Source: an uncultured Clostridia bacterium
GTDB lineage: Bacteria; Bacillota; Clostridia; Oscillospirales; Oscillospiraceae
DNA length: 64,000 nt
Assembly: GCA_945948535.1 (NCBI GenBank)
Contig: CAMFBN010000001.1
Coordinates: 99,284 to 163,283, forward strand
Direction: 5' to 3'
In this document: piece by piece, positions 1 to 7,257 of the stretch
How positions within the stretch are numbered: the first letter of the stretch is position 1
Layout: every line of letters starts with the position of its first letter
The notes under the pieces: generated by a model
Told to the model about the DNA's origin: nothing
The model's input: only the letters and a program-made list of their open reading frames with translations
Database searches by the model: none
Made by a program: the position numbers and the translations under genes

Positions 1-1148
1 AGCTGGATCTGGTCAGCGGCATTCTCACCACCGTGCAGACCGCCGAGGACTGCATGGACGACGGCATCGATGTGCGCAACTACGGCGAACTGGCGGGCCT
101 GCCCTGCGCCCGTGAATACTGGGCCGACATTCTGGACTGCAAGCCGGAACAGGTTTTCGTGGGCGGCGTTGCCAGCCTGAACCTCATGTACGATGTGGTC
201 TCCCGGGCCTACACCCACGGCCTGCCCCACAGCCCCCGGCCTTGGTGCAAGGAGGAAAAGGTTAAATTCCTGTGCCCCTGCCCCGGCTATGACCGGCACT
301 TCGCCATCGGTGAGAGCTTCGGCGCGGAGCTGATTCCCGTGCCCATGACCCCCACCGGCCCGGATATGGATGTGGTGGAGGAGCTGGTGAAGGATCCCCA
401 GGTGAAGCTCATCTGGACGGTGCCCAAGTACAGCAATCCCGACGGCGTGATTTACAGCGACGAAACCGTCCGGCGGTTCGCAAACCTGAAGCCCGCCGCC
501 CCGGACTTCACCATCATGTGGGACAATGCCTATGGCGTCCACCAGTTCCGTGGGGAGTATGTCCCCTTCCCCGATCTTCTGGGCCTTTGCGCCGAAGCCG
601 GGCGTCCCGACATGGTCATTGAGTTCGCCTCCACCTCCAAGATCACCTTCGCCGGCGGCGGCATCTCCTGCATGGCCTCCAGCGAGGACAATATCAAGTA
701 TTTTACCAAGCTCTTTGGCATTCAGATGATCTCTCAGGACAAGGTCAACCAGCTGCGCCATGTGCGCTTCCTCAGGAATAAGGCCCACACGCTGGAGATC
801 ATGAAGCTCCACGCGGAGGTTATGCGGCCCAAATTTGACGTGGTGAGCAAGTGGCTGACCCGGGAGATTAAACCTCTGGGTATCGCTCACTGGGTAGACC
901 CGGACGGCGGCTATTTCGTCAGTCTCTTTACCATGCCCGGCACCGCGAAACGGGTGTGGCAGCTGTGCAAAGAGGCCGGCGTGGTGCTGACCAACGTGGG
1001 CGCCACCTACCCCTACGGCAACGACCCGGCGGACTCCAACCTGCGCATCGCCCCCAGCCTGCCCCCGGTGGAGGAGCTGGAAAAAGCCATGGAGGTTCTC
1101 ACCACCAGCATGAAGCTTGCCGCGCTGGAAAAAATCATGAACCATTAA
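1..1148 (+). CDS. MocR-like class I/II aminotransferase, 5' end outside window
   Basis: This is a PLP-dependent aminotransferase of the fold-type I MocR-like/aspartate aminotransferase family (Pfam Aminotran_MocR type). The frame is open from the first bases of the window, so the true start lies upstream and the GTG at 33 is not the start. Visible family features are the cofactor-pocket stretch WDNAYGVH, the probable PLP lysine in STSKITFAGGG, and a C-terminal small domain ending PSLPPVEELEKAME. The substrate cannot be told from sequence; an amino acid to 2-oxo acid transfer in the cytoplasm is expected. A strong terminator follows directly. Identity of the family is solid, the physiological role is not. 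Confidence 0.88.
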   Translation, partial: LDLVSGILTTVQTAEDCMDDGIDVRNYGELAGLPCAREYWADILDCKPEQVFVGGVASLNLMYDVVSRAYTHGLPHSPRPWCKEEKVKFLCPCPGYDRHFAIGESFGAELIPVPMTPTGPDMDVVEELVKDPQVKLIWTVPKYSNPDGVIYSDETVRRFANLKPAAPDFTIMWDNAYGVHQFRGEYVPFPDLLGLCAEAGRPDMVIEFASTSKITFAGGGISCMASSEDNIKYFTKLFGIQMISQDKVNQLRHVRFLRNKAHTLEIMKLHAEVMRPKFDVVSKWLTREIKPLGIAHWVDPDGGYFVSLFTMPGTAKRVWQLCKEAGVVLTNVGATYPYGNDPADSNLRIAPSLPPVEELEKAMEVLTTSMKLAALEKIMNH

Positions 1149-1153
1149 AAAAC

Positions 1154-1189
1154 GCTGCCGTTTCCCAAAAGGGAGACGGCAGCCTTTTT
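1154..1189 (+). terminator. Intrinsic terminator after aminotransferase
   Basis: A 13-bp stem (gctgccgtttccc / gggagacggcagc, one G-T pair) with an AAAA loop is followed by a T-run, six bases after the aminotransferase stop. Confidence 0.9.
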
Positions 1190-1470
1190 CAGTGTGGAGA
1201 GTGGAGTGTTATCAGCTTTATTCAGCTACATTGCGCTTTAGCTGATTAAGAAATGCCACTGTAGGGCGGGGGCTTGCCCCCACCGCCGTTACCCATAGCG
1301 GCTTCGCCGATGGCGGGGGCAAGCCCCCGCCCTACAATGTAACGCAGATATGTTCTGCTTTTGCTGAGGTAAACCGACAAGCACATTTTCAATTCATCGC
1401 CGAAAGCGATGCCGCAACTCCTAACTCCAAACTCTTCACTCTTCACTCTCCACTCTCAACTCTTCACTCT
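1190..1470. repeat. Dispersed heptad-arm element, copy A (GAGTG type, composite)
   Basis: Left arm of GTGGAGAG-type repeats, then a segment shared with copy H (CAGCTACATT..GCTTTAG), a nested palindromic module (1261-1335), a segment ending ACCGACAAGCACA, the core hairpin ATCGCC-GAA-AGCGAT, and a right arm of ACTCTTC/ACTCTCC 7-mers. The right arm overlaps the last codons of the minus-strand DUF2974 gene. Confidence 0.75.
1261..1335. repeat. Palindromic module with 21-bp perfect inverted repeats
   Basis: GTAGGGCGGGGGC..GCCCCC at 1261-1281 is repeated in perfect inverted orientation at 1315-1335, around a 33-base centre. It sits inside copy A and looks like a small mobile palindrome inserted into an older repeat. 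No coding capacity. Confidence 0.8.
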
Positions 1471-2569
1471 TATCCGGCGGCAATTCCTTCGCTTCGCCCA
1501 TGCTGGTTCTGGCCTTCTTCGCCGCCTCCAGCAGGCCCTGAAATTCCGTGGACAGAATGTGGCGCATATCCGCGTCCGAGGAAAGGGTCTTGACGTAGGC
1601 CCGGATGTTTTTCGGCTGGAAAATATCCGCCGCGTTCTCCACCTCCCCGGTGGTCAGCAGGCTGTACAGCACCTCCACCAGCCGGTTCCGCTCCTGATTG
1701 CTCATGCTGGCAAACCAGTTCTTGATGGTGGCGTCCAAAAACTGAGAGGATTCCGTCACCTCCTGTACCGGCAGGAAGTTCGGCCCCTCCACCTCCCAGG
1801 AATAGGGGTCGTGCTGCATCAGTCCTACGCTTTTGCTGCGGATCACCAGAAACGGCTCCTCATGCTCCAGCAGCATCCCGATCACCGAGGACTGGGGGAT
1901 GTAGGTGCGGATTCTCGGCACGATGGCGTTATAGCCCGGGTCGCCGATCATGTACTTTGTGAAGCCGGGGCCGTCGTTGTTGTACACCGTCAGAATCCGC
2001 TTTCGCACCGTAGGCGAGCACCGGGCGGCGGCAAACACCGCCAGATTGCCGCCCTTGGAGTGGCCCGCAACCCGCATGGGGGCGGTGTAGGCCAGCGCCG
2101 CCTGCCGGATGTACTCCTGGGCCAGCCGCTGGGCCGGGATGGTCTGCTGGAAGGTCATGTTGAAGTCCTCCTTCCAGCCAACGAGAGAATTGTCCGTGCC
2201 CCGGTAGGCAAGGAACATGGTGCCGTCGTCGGGCAGGAAGGTCATGGCGGCAAACTGGGTCTCCTGCTCCGGCAGGAAGCGGCTCTGGAACAGGCACAGC
2301 CTGCATTGTCCAAAGCGCACCGTCTCCGCCGCCCGGTGCAGAAGCTCTATATCCTTTTTCGACCGTGCCCGGCCCTCCGGGTCTTCCAGCGAGAAAAATT
2401 CCTCCGCGCACTGGCGCAGCGTCACCGCCGTGTCCGGGTCCCGGGCCGCCTTTTCCCCGTAGTCCACATAGGTCAGGGTGGAAAAAATCAGTGCGTCCAC
2501 CGCGTTAGGCGGGTCCTGGGTAAAGGTCAGATCTCCCCGCCAGGTTAAATAATCAAAAATGTTGCCCAT
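1436..2569 (-). CDS. DUF2974 (Mbeg1-like) alpha/beta-hydrolase
   Basis: A 377-residue cytoplasmic protein of the DUF2974/Mbeg1-like family, lipase-like alpha/beta hydrolases of unknown substrate. The nucleophile elbow is GHSKGG (Ser in the G-x-S-x-G context), preceded by the FLAYRGTDNS strand typical of class-3 lipase folds; the NNDGPGF region follows. The start has a ribosome site (AGGGG, 8 bases upstream). The natural C-terminus seems to end near KELPPDK: the last residues, SEELRVESEE, and the stop are encoded by the heptad arm of repeat copy A, so the tail is repeat-derived. It is monocistronic and divergent from the HD gene. Hydrolase fold is secure; the role is unknown. Confidence 0.85.
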   Translation of the reverse strand: MGNIFDYLTWRGDLTFTQDPPNAVDALIFSTLTYVDYGEKAARDPDTAVTLRQCAEEFFSLEDPEGRARSKKDIELLHRAAETVRFGQCRLCLFQSRFLPEQETQFAAMTFLPDDGTMFLAYRGTDNSLVGWKEDFNMTFQQTIPAQRLAQEYIRQAALAYTAPMRVAGHSKGGNLAVFAAARCSPTVRKRILTVYNNDGPGFTKYMIGDPGYNAIVPRIRTYIPQSSVIGMLLEHEEPFLVIRSKSVGLMQHDPYSWEVEGPNFLPVQEVTESSQFLDATIKNWFASMSNQERNRLVEVLYSLLTTGEVENAADIFQPKNIRAYVKTLSSDADMRHILSTEFQGLLEAAKKARTSMGEAKELPPDKSEELRVESEE

Positions 2570-2657
2570 ACTCTCAACCCCTTTTGCGGTATCATAGCAG
2601 ATAATTGTGAAATTTTCTACCCTTTTCCGTCACGGGGGGGAAAGGTCGAAGACAGGA

Positions 2658-2686
2658 TTGACAAACCCGCTTCCCGGGCGTAAAAT
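2658..2686 (+). promoter_or_regulatory. Sigma-A promoter of the HD gene
   Basis: TTGACA (2658-2663), 17-base spacer, TAAAAT (2681-2686); the ribosome site and ATG follow within 30 bases. Confidence 0.75.
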
Positions 2687-2714
2687 GGGAAAAAATCACT
2701 TAGGAGGTATTTTC

Positions 2715-3287
2715 ATGGAACTGACCCGGGAGCAGGCCCTTGCCCTGCTGAAAAAATACAACAAAGAGCCCTTCCACATCCAGCACGCTCTGACGGTGGA
2801 GGGGGTCATGCGCTGGTTCGCCGCCGAAAACGGCGAGGATGTGGACTTCTGGGGCCTGTGCGGCCTGCTGCACGACGTGGACTTTGAAAACTGGCCCGAG
2901 GAGCACTGTGTCAAGGCCCCGGAGCTGCTCTCTGAGGTGAACGCCAGCCCCGAAATGGTGCACGCCATCTGCTCCCACGGCTATGGAATCTGCTGCGACG
3001 TGGAGCCCACGCTTCTCATGGAGAAGGTTCTCTTTGCCACCGACGAGCTGACCGGTCTCATTGGCGCCGCCGCGAAAATGCGGCCCAGCAAGTCCGTCAT
3101 GGACATGGAGCTGTCGTCTCTCAAGAAGAAGTTCAAGGACAAAAAGTTCGCCGCCGGCTGCTCCCGGGATGTGATCCGAACCGGGGCGGAGCGGCTGGGC
3201 TGGACGCTGGACGAGCTGATGGAGAAAACCATTCTCGCCATGCGCTCCTGTGAAGCGCCCGTGGCAGCGGAAATGGAGAGTAATTGA
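2715..3287 (+). CDS. HD-domain metal-dependent phosphohydrolase family protein
   Basis: A 190-residue cytoplasmic HD-superfamily protein. H at the start of the domain (FHIQHALTVE), the LLHDVDFE HD pair and the later ICSHGY histidine form the expected metal site, and the length fits the short stand-alone HD family annotated as HDIG or hydrolase. The ATG at 2715 is chosen because TAGGAGG lies 8 bases upstream and a promoter lies just before; the longer open frame upstream has no ribosome site. The last codon (AAT) and the TGA stop come from the first heptad of repeat copy B, so the C-terminus has been reset by the element. The nucleotide or other phosphate substrate is unknown. Confidence 0.82.
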   Translation: MELTREQALALLKKYNKEPFHIQHALTVEGVMRWFAAENGEDVDFWGLCGLLHDVDFENWPEEHCVKAPELLSEVNASPEMVHAICSHGYGICCDVEPTLLMEKVLFATDELTGLIGAAAKMRPSKSVMDMELSSLKKKFKDKKFAAGCSRDVIRTGAERLGWTLDELMEKTILAMRSCEAPVAAEMESN

Positions 3288-3424
3288 CAATTGACAGTTG
3301 ACAGTTGACAATTATTGTGTCCCTTCGGGACGATTGAATATATTTCTATTTCGTTGGTGCCCTTTTTTAATCCATCCCGAAGGGATACCACAATTGTCAA
3401 TTGTTCATTGTCAATTGTCAATTC
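3282..3424. repeat. Dispersed heptad-arm element, copy B (TTGACAN type)
   Basis: Left arm ATTGACA/GTTGACA 7-mers, hairpin GTCCC-TTC-GGGAC, a variable middle, hairpin ATCCC-GAA-GGGAT, then a right arm of TTGTCAA 7-mers. It provides the stop codon of the HD gene. Confidence 0.85.
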
Positions 3425-3463
3425 AATTCTCCTTTACAACCTTCTCAATCTTTCAATCAGAAA

Positions 3464-3493
3464 CCCCCGGAAGCAACTTCCGGGGGTTCGCTT
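3464..3493. terminator. Terminator between HD gene and Na/Pi cotransporter
   Basis: Stem aacccccggaag / cttccgggggtt with a short loop, just beyond the cotransporter stop. The two genes converge, so it can serve both strands. Confidence 0.7.
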
Positions 3494-5296
3494 TTACAGA
3501 ATTTCCTTCAAAGGCTTGATATACTGCTCACGGCGGCGCTCTTTTTCCGCCATGTAGGCCACGTCGTTGCCCGCGTGGATTTCCCGCAGGTAGTCGTAGT
3601 GATTTTGCAGAATCTGCTCGTTGTTCCGGGCCAGCATCATGACGGCAATGGAGGAACACTGGTCGGAGGCACGCTCAAAATAGGTCAGCGCTTCCATGAA
3701 CACCAGACCGCTGCCGATGGAGCACTGCCCGTTTTTCAGCCGCTTGGTGTGACGGTCCTTCAGCATCATTATCATGTCGTCGATGGTCTCCTCCAGCGGC
3801 TCGATGGCCTTGGCGGCCTCGTTGTCGTCGTTGGCAAAGGCATTGACGGTAATGTCCAGAATCTCATTGACGGCGCTGGTGATGAGGGCCAGCTCCTTCT
3901 TGGCGGTGTCGGAGAAGCTGGTGCTTTCGCTTTGCAGCCGCTCCGCCAGCTCCACCATGTTGGTGGCGTAGTCGCCGATACGCTCGAAATTGGGCACCGT
4001 CTGCATCAGCATATCCAGCTGACGGTCGTCAAACTCCGTCTCCACGGTCTTGGACAGGCCGATGAGGAAGCGGTCGGTGTTGTCGGTGAACTGGTCGATG
4101 CAGTCCTCGTCCTTGTTGATTTCCGCCACCAGCACCGGGTCATACTTGGCAAGCACCTTGCAGCCCCGCTCGAAGTTCAGCTTTGCCAGCCGGCCGCCGT
4201 CGGCCACGGCCTTCATGGTGACGGCGAGAGCCATGGCGGGAGAATTGTACAGCTTTTCGTCCAGAGTATGCAGCTCGGGATGCCGGTCCGCCTCGGGCTT
4301 GTCGTCCTTGACGATCTTCAGGGACAGCTTCACCATCCAGTCGGCGAAGGGAATCAGCACCACGGCGGTGAGCAGATTGAACACCGTCTGGAAATTGGCG
4401 ATTCCGCCGCTGTCCACCGCGCGGACCCAGAAGCCCGCCCCGAATACCGACAGCTTTTCCATCACCGTCATCACAATCAGGAACAGCACCGTGCCGATGG
4501 TGTTAAAGGCGATGTGCACTACGCCGGTACGCTTGGCGTCCTTGGAAGAGCCGATGGAGCAGACCATGGCGGTGGTGACGCAGGTGCCCAGGTTGATGCC
4601 CATAATCACGGGGTAGGCCATGGCAAAGGTGATGCCGGAGCCGGGCACGGAAGCCACGGTCTGAAGCATACCCACGGTGGCGGAGGAGCTTTGCACAATG
4701 ACCGTCAGAATCAGGCCGAAGAGGATGCCGAACAGGGGGTTGGCAAGGAAGGAGACAAAGGCGGTGAACGCTTCCGTACCAATCAGGGGCTTGACGCCGT
4801 CGGTCATCAGCTCCAGACCCACGAACAGCACGCCGAAGCCGATGCAGATATCGCCGATGGTCTTAGACTTCTTGCTCTTGATGAACATGAGCAGCACGAT
4901 GCCCGCCACCAGCGCGATGGGCGCCAAAGTGTCGGTGTCGAACAGCCACAGCAGGAAGCTGCCGTCGGACTCGATGGAACTCAGACGGATGATCTGGGCC
5001 GTCACCGTGGTGCCGATGTTGGCGCCCATGACGATGGACACGGCCTGCTTCAGGTTCAGCACCCCCGCGCCGATCAGGGCCACCGTCAGCACGATGGTCG
5101 CCGTGGAACTCTGGATCACCGCGGTCACCAGCGCGCCGGTGAGCACGCCCATAAGCACATTGCCGGTGACCTTTTCCAATACCCGCTTCAGCGCGGCACC
5201 GGAACTGTTTTTCAGACCGTCGCCCATGACCTCAATGCCGTAGAGGAACATGGCAAGGCCGCCGAGAAGCTGGATAATGGCAGTTAGAATCTCCAT
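3494..5296 (-). CDS. Na+/phosphate cotransporter, NptA/YjbB type, with PhoU-like tail
   Basis: A 600-residue inner-membrane protein of the Na/Pi cotransporter II family (PF02690). Two inverted Na_Pi repeats are visible, each with the QSSTAT/QSSSAT signature (ALVTAVIQSSTATIVL early, IVQSSSATVGML later), and the GANIGTT / GINLGTCVTT motifs. After about residue 340 the protein changes to a cytoplasmic helical domain resembling PhoU (ERIGDYATNMVELAER, ERASDQCSSIAVMM). This architecture is usual for Firmicutes NptA-like proteins that import phosphate or help phosphate balance. AGGAG lies 6 bases before the ATG, and a TATAAT-like -10 is visible at 5361-5366. Single gene; no pst or phoU genes nearby. 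Confidence 0.92.
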   Translation of the reverse strand: MEILTAIIQLLGGLAMFLYGIEVMGDGLKNSSGAALKRVLEKVTGNVLMGVLTGALVTAVIQSSTATIVLTVALIGAGVLNLKQAVSIVMGANIGTTVTAQIIRLSSIESDGSFLLWLFDTDTLAPIALVAGIVLLMFIKSKKSKTIGDICIGFGVLFVGLELMTDGVKPLIGTEAFTAFVSFLANPLFGILFGLILTVIVQSSSATVGMLQTVASVPGSGITFAMAYPVIMGINLGTCVTTAMVCSIGSSKDAKRTGVVHIAFNTIGTVLFLIVMTVMEKLSVFGAGFWVRAVDSGGIANFQTVFNLLTAVVLIPFADWMVKLSLKIVKDDKPEADRHPELHTLDEKLYNSPAMALAVTMKAVADGGRLAKLNFERGCKVLAKYDPVLVAEINKDEDCIDQFTDNTDRFLIGLSKTVETEFDDRQLDMLMQTVPNFERIGDYATNMVELAERLQSESTSFSDTAKKELALITSAVNEILDITVNAFANDDNEAAKAIEPLEETIDDMIMMLKDRHTKRLKNGQCSIGSGLVFMEALTYFERASDQCSSIAVMMLARNNEQILQNHYDYLREIHAGNDVAYMAEKERRREQYIKPLKEIL

Positions 5297-5448
5297 ATCA
5301 TACTCCTAAATCTCTGTTTAATTTTCGCTTTCCTTCACTGCCCACACCGGGCATGATATCATTATAAGAAATTCCGCGCAAAATGTATAGTGACAATTTC
5401 TGCGTAAATTTCACAAAAACTTTACATGGATTTTATGAAAATCACCAA

Positions 5449-5886
5449 TTATTTCCCGGTAGAACCGAAGCCCCCGGCGTCCCGGCAGGTATCGGACAGC
5501 GTCTGGGCAGCCTCATAGGCAGGCTGAAGCACCGGGGTAATGAGCATCTGGGCGATGCGCTGCCCCGGCTCCACGGTGCGTGCCTCCCCGCTGTGGTTGT
5601 GCAGGGCCACCACAATTTCGCCCCGGTAGTCGCTGTCGATGACCCCCACCTTGTTGGCGGGCGCCAGCCCCTGCTTGCAGGCCATGCCGCTGCGGGCATA
5701 AATCAGCCCGGCACAGCCGGAAGGGATTTCCATGGCAAGGCCGGTTGGGACGAAGGCCGTCCGGCCCGGTTCGATGGTAACCGGTTCCGTCAGGCAGGCG
5801 TACAGGTCCGCGCCGGCAGCCCCAGCGCTTCCGTAGGTGGGCAGCACCGCCCCCTCCCGGAGGATTTTTACACGAATGGCATTCAT
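5449..5886 (-). CDS. dut: dUTP diphosphatase
   Basis: Trimeric dUTPase that hydrolyses dUTP to dUMP and pyrophosphate, keeping uracil out of DNA and supplying dUMP to thymidylate synthesis. All five family motifs are visible in order: AGADLYA, YARSGMA, GVIDSDYRGEI, GQRIAQMLI and the C-terminal GGFGSTGK that closes over the active site. Length 145 residues is normal. The ATG at 5886 overlaps the nrdG stop as TAATG, which indicates translational coupling. Pairing with nrdG places both in deoxynucleotide supply. Confidence 0.95.
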   Translation of the reverse strand: MNAIRVKILREGAVLPTYGSAGAAGADLYACLTEPVTIEPGRTAFVPTGLAMEIPSGCAGLIYARSGMACKQGLAPANKVGVIDSDYRGEIVVALHNHSGEARTVEPGQRIAQMLITPVLQPAYEAAQTLSDTCRDAGGFGSTGK

Positions 5887-6425
5887 TAAATCATTCCCCT
5901 TCTGTCGCCCTGCCAGTCCTCCCACAGCACGGTCTTCCCTGCGGCAAGAGACTTGGGCACGTCGATGAGGCGCTGGTTGGAAGACCCCCGGAACCGGAGG
6001 TTCAAATCTTTCCTGGCCTCGATAAACGGCCCGTCCACCAGCACGTCCAGATAGCTTAAATACTCGCTGCAGTCCCCCAGCCGCCCGGACAGGATGTCCC
6101 GCTCGAACAGGTAGCCGGAGAAGGCCCAGATGGTTTTTTCCGGCAGCTCCGCGCGGATTCTGCGCAGAAGGTGCACGATGGCCCCCTGATTCTGCGGCTC
6201 AAAGGGTTCGCCCCCCAGCAGGGTCAGGCCCCGGATATAGTGGGGGCGCAGCAGATCCAGAAGGGTATTTTCCGTCTCCTCCGTGAACGGCTCGCCGTAG
6301 GCAAAGTCCCAGGCCACCTGATTAAAGCAGCCGGGGCAGTGATGGGTGCAGCCGGAGACGAACAGGCTGATCCGAACCCCGGGGCCGTTGGCGATGTCGC
6401 AGTTTTTGATGGTCGCGTAATTCAT
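5886..6425 (-). CDS. nrdG: Anaerobic ribonucleotide reductase activating protein (radical SAM)
   Basis: Radical SAM activase that generates the glycyl radical on the class III reductase NrdD under anoxia. The cluster motif is CTHHCPGC (C-x3-C-x2-C), followed by the SAM-binding GGEPF and the LWEDWQGDR tail. 179 residues, normal for NrdG. The start is set at 6425 by AGGAG 8 bases upstream; the longer open frame runs back into repeat copy C and is not coding. First gene of a two-gene operon with dut. The reductase subunit nrdD is not in this window. Confidence 0.93.
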   Translation of the reverse strand: MNYATIKNCDIANGPGVRISLFVSGCTHHCPGCFNQVAWDFAYGEPFTEETENTLLDLLRPHYIRGLTLLGGEPFEPQNQGAIVHLLRRIRAELPEKTIWAFSGYLFERDILSGRLGDCSEYLSYLDVLVDGPFIEARKDLNLRFRGSSNQRLIDVPKSLAAGKTVLWEDWQGDRRGMI

Positions 6426-6516
6426 GACACAAGCTCCTAACCCACGCTTTTCGTGGCAATTATTCGCCTCCCAGTATACCACAGCTTTCCCGAAAATGCT
6501 ACTGGAAATGCGTATG

Positions 6517-6668
6517 AAGTGTGGAGTGTGAAGAGTGAAGAGTGGAGAGTGAAGAGTGGAGAGTGAGGAGTGAGGAGTGAGGAGTGAAGATAACACTTTT
6601 TTCTAATTCATCGCCGAAGGCGATACCACAACTCCACACTCCACACTCCACACTCCACTCCTGACTCA
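6517..6668. repeat. Dispersed heptad-arm element, copy C (GAGTG type)
   Basis: Left arm of about ten GAGTGAA/GAGTGGA/GAGTGAG 7-mers (6519-6590), core hairpin ATCGCC-GAA-GGCGAT (about 6608-6625) and a right arm of ACTCCAC 7-mers to 6668. It fills most of the nrdG/DUF1292 divergent gap, upstream of both genes. Confidence 0.85.
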
Positions 6669-6684
6669 TTTTTCGCCTGCTGTA

Positions 6685-6713
6685 TTGCTTTTCACCGGCA
6701 TATCAGGTATAAT
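6685..6713 (+). promoter_or_regulatory. Sigma-A promoter of DUF1292 gene
   Basis: TTGCTT (6685-6690), 17-base spacer, TATAAT (6708-6713), starting just past the right arm of repeat copy C. Confidence 0.82.
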
Positions 6714-6746
6714 ATCTCTGAATAACGCTTTCAGGAGGTTTTTCTT

Positions 6747-7031
6747 ATGGATATGGAAACCAATCTTCCCGAGGAGGAAACCAGCATTCTGACCCTGACC
6801 GATGAGAACGGGCAGGACGTGGACTTTGAGTATCTGGACTGCATCGCGTATCAGGACAAGGAATATCTGGTGCTGATGCCCGAGGGCGAGGACGAGATCG
6901 TCATTATGGAGATCGAGCCTGTGGATGAGGAGAACGAGAACTATCTGGCGGTGGAGGACGAGGCCGTGCTGGACGCGGTCTACGGCATCTTCAAGGAGAA
7001 GTTCAAGGACATTCTGACCTTTGAAGACTAG
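6747..7031 (+). CDS. DUF1292 family small acidic protein
   Basis: A 94-residue, very acidic cytoplasmic protein of the DUF1292 family (B. subtilis YrzB relatives), function unknown. The family pattern ILTLTDENGQDVDFEYLD..ve..DKEYLVLMPEGEDEIVIMEIE is clear. In many Firmicutes YrzB sits beside yrvK/yrrL-type genes; here it stands alone with its own promoter. CAGGAGG lies 8 bases before the ATG. Confidence 0.88.
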   Translation: MDMETNLPEEETSILTLTDENGQDVDFEYLDCIAYQDKEYLVLMPEGEDEIVIMEIEPVDEENENYLAVEDEAVLDAVYGIFKEKFKDILTFED

Positions 7032-7152
7032 GCGGCAGAGCCGGTCCGCAGGGCGGACATCCAATGCGTGCGCCAGCCTTGTGTAATCGCTGCGCCATTG
7101 GGCGTGTTCGGTATCGCTCTACTGCGCTATTATGTAGACAGAGACATTATTT

Positions 7153-7186
7153 GAAGGCCTGCTGCGCTTTTTTGCGGCAGGCCTCG
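7153..7186 (+). terminator. Stem-loop downstream of DUF1292 gene
   Basis: AGGCCTGCTGC and GCGGCAGGCCT pair around a T-rich loop. No T-run follows, so termination is uncertain. The rest of 7032-7199 shows no gene. Confidence 0.4.
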
Positions 7187-7199
7187 TTGTCCGTGCGAA

Positions 7200-7228
7200 T
7201 TGACTTTGCCGGGGGGATGTGTTAAACT
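7200..7228 (+). promoter_or_regulatory. Sigma-A promoter of cysE
   Basis: TTGACT (7200-7205), 17-base spacer, TAAACT (7223-7228); AAGGAGG of cysE follows. Confidence 0.72.
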
Positions 7229-7257
7229 GGGCGTAGATTATAAGGAGGGATAGGCCT

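Noticed and set aside
3401..5287. Long plus-strand open frame (628 codons) rich in His, Gly and Gln
   Set aside because: It is antisense to the Na/Pi cotransporter gene, has no ribosome site and shows composition typical of GC-rich shadow frames.
6517..6668. CRISPR-like array at the 7-base repeats
   Set aside because: Units are 7 bases with no spacers, arms face each other, and no cas genes are present.
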